From Lewinellaceae bacterium (GTDB taxonomy: Bacteria; Bacteroidota; Bacteroidia; Chitinophagales; Saprospiraceae), in contig JACJYR010000002.1 in NCBI GenBank assembly GCA_020636005.1, positions 682,001 through 746,000 on the forward strand: DNA of 64,000 nt, in the 5' to 3' direction. Shown piece after piece: positions 59,401-64,000 of this stretch; position 1 is the stretch's first letter; each line of letters begins with the position of its first letter. The translations under genes and the position numbers were made by a program. The notes below the pieces were generated by a model. The model saw only the letters and a program-made list of their open reading frames with translations, did no database searches and was not told where the DNA came from.

Positions 59401-60820
59401 GGTCGTCACGACGGTGACTTTGCTGCCGGGCGATTCCATTTCCCTGGCGGATACCACTTGTGACCCAACGCTGGCTGGCGTTTTCACCGAAATTTTTTCC
59501 AATCAAAATGGCTGCGACAGCGTGGTCGTCACGACGGTTTCCCTGCTCCCGCCGGGTGAATGTGGGGTGGATTTTTTGCTCTCCGGCGAGACCATCCCCT
59601 GCGACGAGGAGAGCGGAAGCCTGACCCTCGAAATTTTGCAGGGCGGACTGCCCATCGCATATGAATTTGTGAGCGACAGCGGCCTCAGCGGGGATGGGAC
59701 GATTGATTCCAGTCCGTTCATCCTGAGCGATTTGCCGCCGGGCGAATACACGTTCACGCTGACTTTGGCCAGCGGCCAGAGCGCCAGTCAGGTTTTCAAT
59801 TTGACGCAAGCCACCCCGCCCGAAGTGGAGGTGGAAGTGACCACCGGACTGGACTGCTCGAACGAGCCGACGGGTGCGTTGCAGGCCACGGCCACGGGCG
59901 GTTTTGGGCCATACGATTTCACCTGGTCGAACGGCGGAACGGGCGAGGTGCTGAGCGGTTTGGAGGCAGGCGTTTACGAAGTGACCGTGAGCGGCGATTT
60001 TGGCTGCGAGGTGGTGGCTTCGGTCGAATTGTCGGACGCACCGGTACCGATGCTCACCTTCACGGTCAACCAGCCGGACTGTTTCGATGTGGATGGCGGT
60101 TTTCTCGAGGCCGTAGCAAGCGGGGGGCTGGCACCTTACCAGTACTCGCTGAACGGCGGGGCTTTCCAGGCGGAAAATACGTTCGGCGGCCTGTCCGCCG
60201 GGGCCTACGAGGTGACGGTGCAGTCCGCCGATGGCTGCGAGGCGACAGAGGGCTTTGCCGTCAATGCGCCACTCGAAGTGGACGTGGAACTGGGCAACGA
60301 CCTGACCATCGAACTGGGCGATGAGGTGACGCTGACCGCCATCGTGAACCTGCTGCCCGACGTGCTTCAGGCCATTGACTGGACGGGCCTCGGAGACCCG
60401 GAATGCCCCACCTGCCTGAGCCAAACGGTAACGCCCCTGCTCACCACGAGCTACTCCATTTCCGTGGAAACGGCGGGCGGCTGCCGGGACGAGGACGGGC
60501 TGACCATTTTCGTGGACCGCCGCAAGCAGCTGTACGTCCCGAACGCTTTCAGCCCGAACGGTGATGGCGTGAACGATGCGTTTTTCCCTTTCGCCCGCAC
60601 AGCGTCGGTGCGGGAGGTGAAGACCTTCCTCGTTTTCAGCCGCTGGGGCGAGTCGGTGTTTGAAGGTAAAAATTTCCAACCGAACGACACCTCGCAGGGC
60701 TGGGACGGCACGCACCGGGGACAGGCGCTCAACCCGGCCGTGTTCGTTTGGTTTGCGGAGATTGAGTTCATTGACGGTACGGTGGAATTTTTTGAGGGTG
60801 AGGTGATGCTGGTAAAATAG
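56429..60820 (+). CDS. Large Ig/PKD-like repeat protein with T9SS type B sorting domain
   Basis: A 1463-residue exported protein. Signal peptide: MEKTIHTSLYILCLFFLALL (cleaved near TAAQ). Residues ~30-400 contain about five tandem Ig-like units of ~70 residues, each with a TYAWSTGSSDPTITVSNTGT-type core ending NAxGCTG; a high DNA-level similarity accompanies them. Further modules (PGTYEISSVVDVNGCPGTGS; CDSIVVTTLTVNSSDTTEL repeats) follow. One module (DAGDMNLTAISICEGQTATA) is homologous to the C-terminal halves of the next two genes. The end is a T9SS type B domain: YVPNAFSPNGDGVNDAFFPF, LVFSRWGESVFEGKN, NPAVFVWFAEIEF. Surface or matrix role inferred. Confidence 0.93.
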   Translation: MEKTIHTSLYILCLFFLALLLLPKKTAAQCLGSIELNVVASPEPDISGNTEICPGNSTTLSVAGGPFDTYAWSTGSSDPTITVSNTGTYTVVVSNAAGCTGQAQQVVTAITAPAPVITEQPYQCNGEITLDAGTGFDSYAWSTGGSGQTITVTSAGTFTVTVTNANGCTGTDSYAVTIPTAPSVDITGDLEFCEGENTTLTATSGFNTYAWTGGGSGQTLTVNSPGTYGVTVTDADGCTAENSVTVTENPFTPPTISGPAQFCPGTTIELTAGSGPYTTYAWTGGGSGPTITVSSPGTYTVTVTAANGCTGTASQTVTASPQPNPTITGNLIICNGNSTTLGVTPSFPTYAWSTGSTDPSITVNVVGPYSVTVTNAQGCTGTASVTVSAGTPPVVTINPVATPLCEDDPAITLTANPPGGTWSGNIGPNGLLDPAALGPGSFVATYTFTDPNGCTGSDDFAFEILPLTPVGIQPAGPFCPSDPIQTLVGTPAGGTWGGIANSFGQFDPGTFAPGIYQVTYTASLPGSCPDEAIIFIEIRSAPTAVIQGSGTICQGSGQSLPISITTSGNGPFQVTYTLNGGSPTTLTVPLGTTTFNTSNPGTYEISSVVDVNGCPGTGSGQAVVEVVGAPSVTSLEFQCDGVQENYTVIFEIIGGDPATYSVTANVPGGNLSTTPPYIFTGPFIPSGNPYQFVVTDANNCNPVTLSGTFNCDCQTDAGDMNLTAISICEGQTATATHLGGEELDNNDNLVFVLHSGNGNSLGNIFGTSPNPAFDFAPPLVAGVTYFISAVAGNDDGAGGVDLTDPCLSVSFGTPVVWNPAPSGSLADDAAICEGESSTLVFSLSGNAPFDVSYSDGSQTFDLANIFNGHIITVLPTATTTYTLLTVSDNTNPACSASPNSAVTVTVNPTVSVTETAEICEGESIILGGAPQTVAGVYTDTLSTAAGCDSIVVTTLTVNSSDTTELSATSCDPSQVGVFTDIFSNQNGCDSVVVTTVTLLPGDSISLADTTCDPTLAGVFTEIFSNQNGCDSVVVTTVSLLPPGECGVDFLLSGETIPCDEESGSLTLEILQGGLPIAYEFVSDSGLSGDGTIDSSPFILSDLPPGEYTFTLTLASGQSASQVFNLTQATPPEVEVEVTTGLDCSNEPTGALQATATGGFGPYDFTWSNGGTGEVLSGLEAGVYEVTVSGDFGCEVVASVELSDAPVPMLTFTVNQPDCFDVDGGFLEAVASGGLAPYQYSLNGGAFQAENTFGGLSAGAYEVTVQSADGCEATEGFAVNAPLEVDVELGNDLTIELGDEVTLTAIVNLLPDVLQAIDWTGLGDPECPTCLSQTVTPLLTTSYSISVETAGGCRDEDGLTIFVDRRKQLYVPNAFSPNGDGVNDAFFPFARTASVREVKTFLVFSRWGESVFEGKNFQPNDTSQGWDGTHRGQALNPAVFVWFAEIEFIDGTVEFFEGEVMLVK

Positions 60821-60842
60821 CCCGTTATTTAAAATCAAAATC

Positions 60843-61955
60843 ATGACTGGGAAAATATCAACGGTGCTTTTCTTCTTCTTGGCAGGATCCTATACCGGTT
60901 TTGGCCAATGTAACTATCAACCCATCACCTTCCACTATGGGACTTATAATGCTGGATGTACTGAGATATCCAGAATCCCGGAAGGCTCCTGGACAACTAT
61001 GTCATATTCACAATGCGGATATGGGCCATATAGGATAGGACTGGTCGGAAACGGCGCCATTACCTTTGTATTCTCAAATCCAGTGCCTGCTGTGAGGGTT
61101 GCAGTGACAGCCATCACTGGCGGCAATTCGGCTGGAGTCGAAGAAGTTGCATTTTATGTGAACGGCAATTTTTTCCCCATCACCAATCCGGGTGTTCACC
61201 AGCCAGGTTGCCTATTTCCGGCTTCCATTTCTCCCACCGGGACAATTGACTCGGGAGGGGAGCCATTTGCCTCTTGGGAGCAGATTGTCTTTACGGGCTC
61301 CATCAGTACCTTTAAAATTGAAGATGTCTGGCTTTCCGGGACACCCGGTGGAATAATTTTTCAAATTGAATTTTGCTGCCCAACCTGTGACACTGATGCA
61401 GGTGAAATCAGCAGCGCCGACACCGTCCTCTGTACCAACGAAACCCTCGAAATCGTCAATAACGGCAGCGACCTCGAACCCGACGACGCCCTCGAATACA
61501 TCCTATTCTCCGACTTGTCGGACACGCTCGGCAGCATTGTGCTCACGAGCAGTTCTCCGAGTTTTTCCTTTTCCGACCCGCCCCTGCAAACGGGCGTGAC
61601 CTATTACGTGGCCGCCATCGCCGGGAACGAACTGCCGGGCGGTGGGGTGGACGTAACAGACCCTTGCCTCGACATTTCCAATGCCATCTCCGTGGTATGG
61701 AACCCCCCGCCGACGGTGGAGTTTGCGGTCGCAAACCCCGATGTCTGCCAAGGTGGTTGCACCGACGTGGAAGTGACCTTGACGGGAACACCACCGTTTA
61801 CGCTGACCTACGACACCCCGGGCAATACGGGCCAGACGGCCAGTTTTCCGGGCCTGACGGGGACCTTGCAGGTCTGTGTGCCGGGCAACACGGCGCCGGG
61901 GAGTTTTAGTTTGCAGGCGGTGAGCTTGGCGGATGCGAATTGTGTTTGTGAGTGA
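60843..61955 (+). CDS. Exported hypothetical protein, paralogue 1, no sorting domain
   Basis: A 370-residue protein with signal peptide MTGKISTVLFFFLAGSYTGF. The N-terminal ~180 residues form a cysteine-containing beta domain (GNGAITFVFSNPVPAVRVAV) ending with FCCPTCD. The C-terminal half (SSADTVLCTNETLEI onward) is nearly identical to that of the next gene and homologous to a module of the preceding large protein. It stops after SLADANCVCE with no T9SS domain, so it may be a 5' fragment of a once longer gene. It lies 22 bases after the large protein. Confidence 0.75.
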   Translation: MTGKISTVLFFFLAGSYTGFGQCNYQPITFHYGTYNAGCTEISRIPEGSWTTMSYSQCGYGPYRIGLVGNGAITFVFSNPVPAVRVAVTAITGGNSAGVEEVAFYVNGNFFPITNPGVHQPGCLFPASISPTGTIDSGGEPFASWEQIVFTGSISTFKIEDVWLSGTPGGIIFQIEFCCPTCDTDAGEISSADTVLCTNETLEIVNNGSDLEPDDALEYILFSDLSDTLGSIVLTSSSPSFSFSDPPLQTGVTYYVAAIAGNELPGGGVDVTDPCLDISNAISVVWNPPPTVEFAVANPDVCQGGCTDVEVTLTGTPPFTLTYDTPGNTGQTASFPGLTGTLQVCVPGNTAPGSFSLQAVSLADANCVCE

Positions 61956-61983
61956 AGTTCAGCTTACTTCGAAAAAAAATCCA

Positions 61984-63087
61984 ATGATGCGAATTGCGTA
62001 TTTTTTATTTTTTATGTGGGTGCCAGTCGGCACAGCTTTAAGCCAGTGCGACTACATCAAAATCTCTCACCTGAGCGGCACCCAAACCGTCGGCTGTGTG
62101 GATGTGACGGTCACGTCAGACAGTCCCGCCTTCTTTTCATTGGCATGTGGATACAGTCCATACGGAATTGGCTTAACGGGGGACGGCAGTTTTACTTTTT
62201 CATTCTCACCTGCGGTGCCTGAAGTAAAAGTCGCTTTGGCTGTATTGAACGGTGGCCCCGGTGGGACTGAGGAACTGTCCTTTGAGGTGAACGGTGTATT
62301 TTATCCGGTCACGCAGCCAGGCCAGGACGACGGTTGCTATTCCCCAGCGATTCTTTCGGGTACCGGAACCATCATCAAGGGACCAGGGGCAGGGAACGCC
62401 AGTTCATGGAGTGATGTCATCATTGATGGCCCTATCAACACCCTCAAGATACAGAATACATGGCTGTCGGGCTCTCCCAATGGCGTGGTGGTTGAAGTAC
62501 ACTTGTGTTGTCCCGGCTGCGAGACCGATGCAGGTGAAATCAGCAGCGCCGACACCGTCCTCTGCACCAACGAAACCCTCGATATCACCAGCACCGGCAG
62601 CGACCTCGAACCCGACGACGCCCTCGAATACATCCTATTCTCCGACCTGTCGGACACGCTCGGCAGCATTGTGCTCACGAGCAGTTCTCCGAGTTTTTCC
62701 TTTTCCGACCCGCCCCTGCAAACGGGCGTGACCTATTACGTGGCCGCCATCGCCGGGAACGAACTGCCGGGCGGTGGGGTGGACGTGACAGACCCTTGCC
62801 TCGACATTTCCAATGTCATCTCCGTGGTATGGAACCCCTTACCGACGGTGGAATTTGCGGTCGCAAACCCCGATGTCTGCCAGGGTGGATGCACCGACGT
62901 GGTAGTGACCTTGACGGGAACGCCACCGTTTACGCTGACCTACGACACCCCGGGCAATACGGGCCAGACGGCCAGTTTTCCGGGCCTGACGGGGACCTTG
63001 CAGGTCTGTGTGCCGGGCAACACGGCGCCGGGGAGTTTTAGTTTGCAGGCGGTGAGCTTGGCGGATGGGAATTGTACATGTAATTGA
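61984..63087 (+). CDS. Exported hypothetical protein, paralogue 2, no sorting domain
   Basis: A 367-residue tandem copy of the preceding gene. Signal peptide MMRIAYFLFFMWVPVGTALS. The N-terminal half is diverged but has the same plan (GDGSFTFSFSPAVPEVKVAL and VNGVFYPVTQPGQDDGCYSP). From ~62525 the DNA is almost identical to paralogue 1 for ~560 bases, ending SLADGNCTCN then stop. The contrast between halves points to gene conversion or recent segmental exchange. Like copy 1 it lacks the expected T9SS signal and the C-terminus may be missing. Confidence 0.75.
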   Translation: MMRIAYFLFFMWVPVGTALSQCDYIKISHLSGTQTVGCVDVTVTSDSPAFFSLACGYSPYGIGLTGDGSFTFSFSPAVPEVKVALAVLNGGPGGTEELSFEVNGVFYPVTQPGQDDGCYSPAILSGTGTIIKGPGAGNASSWSDVIIDGPINTLKIQNTWLSGSPNGVVVEVHLCCPGCETDAGEISSADTVLCTNETLDITSTGSDLEPDDALEYILFSDLSDTLGSIVLTSSSPSFSFSDPPLQTGVTYYVAAIAGNELPGGGVDVTDPCLDISNVISVVWNPLPTVEFAVANPDVCQGGCTDVVVTLTGTPPFTLTYDTPGNTGQTASFPGLTGTLQVCVPGNTAPGSFSLQAVSLADGNCTCN

Positions 63088-63107
63088 AAAAAATGAAATA
63101 GCTCAAA

Positions 63108-63950
63108 TTGAAAATCTTGCTGTTTGGCCTGTTGACGTTCCTGAACGCTGACAGGTTGTTGGCGCAGCCATACCTATATTTCGCAGATTTTGGCCCAACT
63201 GGCGAACTCGATTTTAACTACATAAACTTAGCGACGTGTGAAGTTTGCGAACATTTCTCTGTACCGTACCCTGGCATTCCCGAAGCAGAGGCCATTCTTC
63301 CGGATGGTAATGTCCTTATCATCACCAACGGTGGGTTAATCCAAATATATAATCCATCAAATGGGAATACGGTCAATACTTTTAACGTAGGGGGGACGGT
63401 CAGCACGGCCGTGCCGGCCCCAAACGGCAATCTGTATTATTTCAAAATCAGTTTTGCAGGCTCAAACTATGAGACCTGCCTGTACGAATTCGACCCTTTG
63501 ACCGGCAATGACGTTCTGATAGGCTGTGAGGATAATTACATCTTATTCAATGCATTTTATTGGAACGGTACAATAGCCGTGCATCCGGTGGGCGGCGCCA
63601 TCACGCAGGTGGGCGGGGGTGCGCTCGGTGTGGGTCACACCTTTGCCAGCCGACATAAACCCGACGTCGCCGGGCGTCACCACTTTGACGGCGCCGGTGC
63701 TATCCCGGTGTTCGATTTGCCCTTCGAGCAGGAAGGTCAGCTTGGACAGCCCGATGTGCGGATGCTGGTTCACGTCGAAATATTGGCCGGGCCGGGTGGT
63801 GGCTGGGCCCCTGTGGTCAATGAAGGTGAAAGGCCCGACCTGCCTTTTTTGGCGCAAAGGCAGCAGCCTGCCCACGATGAGCTGACCGAGGTCACGTTGG
63901 CGCTCTTCAACGAGCATTTTGTTGTTGGCCATAACTTAGGAGTTGTTTGA
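63108..63950 (+). pseudogene. Secreted-protein 5' fragment fused to antisense pirin sequence
   Basis: The frame starts with TTG at 63108, giving a signal peptide (MKILLFGLLTFLNADRLLAQ) and a beta-propeller-like N-terminus (NYINLATCEVCEHFSVPYPG, EAEAILPDGNVLIITNGGLI, STAVPAPNGNLYYF). From about 63573 the remaining ~125 codons merely read the complement of a truncated pirin gene and have no protein character. The true gene is therefore cut at ~63573 and its remainder is absent. It follows paralogue 2 by 20 bases. Confidence 0.75.
63543..63932 (-). pseudogene. Pirin-family gene, 3'-truncated
   Basis: From the minus-strand ATG at 63932 it encodes a pirin N-terminal cupin: VGPFTFIDHRGPATTRPGQY, then the metal-ligand motif QHPHIGLSKLTFLLEG and GVTHTERTPAHLRDGAAHRM. 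All four expected metal residues (His, His, His, Glu) are present. At residue 120 (HGY) the homology ends; nine unrelated residues lead to a stop at 63543. In intact pirins a second cupin of ~150 residues follows. The break at ~63573 coincides with the loss of the opposite-strand secreted gene. Confidence 0.85.
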
Positions 63951-63989
63951 AAGTAGTTTGAAGTGGTTTGAGTTTGTTTGAAAGTTGTT
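63944..63989. repeat. Phrase repeat 'gtttgaaagtagtttg'
   Basis: Four imperfect copies of 'gtttgaaag/gtttgaagt' lie just upstream of the pirin ATG (complement of the 'cttcaaac' words at 51434-51500). Confidence 0.6.
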
Positions 63990-64000
63990 TACCCGCAGTC

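Noticed and set aside
57074..60844. Two minus-strand frames of >550 codons inside the 1463-residue protein gene
   Set aside because: They follow from GC-rich repeated codons; arginine/glycine-rich without fold or motif.

Overview
The window looks like chromosome from a member of the Bacteroidota, most likely of the Saprospiria (Saprospira/Haliscomenobacter/Lewinella-like). The support is indirect: several secreted proteins end in type IX secretion (T9SS) sorting domains of type A or type B (the 'gliding motility-associated C-terminal domain'); genes lack Shine-Dalgarno sites; TAnnTTTG promoter elements recur; a DUF6913-type gene precedes dapA; and FG-GAP, CotH, CHAT-TPR and XisH/XisI families co-occur. 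Housekeeping genes are ordinary: yggS-like, rpiA, gnd, accA, dapA, metK, tRNA-Asp.

Layout. 1-4.4 kb: two tandem FG-GAP/VCBS secreted paralogues (minus strand), the first cut by the window edge. 4.5-13.5 kb: YggS-like PLP protein, short asparaginase-like protein, two tandem CotH-kinase-like secreted proteins, a YheT-type hydrolase, rpiA, a decayed gene and a DUF1772 membrane protein. 13.6-20.6 kb: T9SS type B protein, small enzymes, an IS4-family element with clear ends and target duplication, a Uma2 nuclease-like protein and a double VOC protein. 21-26.5 kb: a very long SWIM-SNF2 helicase and a MobA/MocA-like nucleotidyltransferase. 26.5-32.1 kb: a five-gene minus-strand cluster of ECF sigma factor, membrane anti-sigma-like protein, XisH, XisI and a CHAT protease with TPRs. 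32.3-34.9 kb: four small orphan genes, three of them exported. 35-38.1 kb: gnd, then a scar of gene fragments and a probable IS end next to tRNA-Asp. 38.3-46 kb: accA, DUF6913, dapA, T9SS type A protein, metK, MBL hydrolase, MerR regulator. 46.4-53.3 kb: large FN3/T9SS type B protein, NtrC-type regulator overlapping a Rof-like gene, MOSC protein, ATP-grasp enzyme, LysE-type exporter. 53.4-56.2 kb: Crp regulator, small membrane proteins and three damaged genes (duplicate fragment, TspO, SDR). 56.4-64 kb: a 1463-residue Ig-like-repeat T9SS type B protein, then three secreted-protein genes without a sorting domain, the last running into a truncated antisense pirin gene.

The best candidate for an undescribed system is the sigma / anti-sigma / XisH / XisI / CHAT-TPR cluster. 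It joins a regulated transcription switch, a PD-(D/E)XK nuclease-like protein with its usual partner, and a caspase-like protease with peptide-repeat sensors; the sensor half of the CHAT gene has visibly different base composition from the protease half. The second theme is genome plasticity: four families of palindromic intergenic repeats, one of them hit by the IS; phrase-like tandem repeats in many intergenic gaps; and at least eight broken, deleted or chimeric genes.
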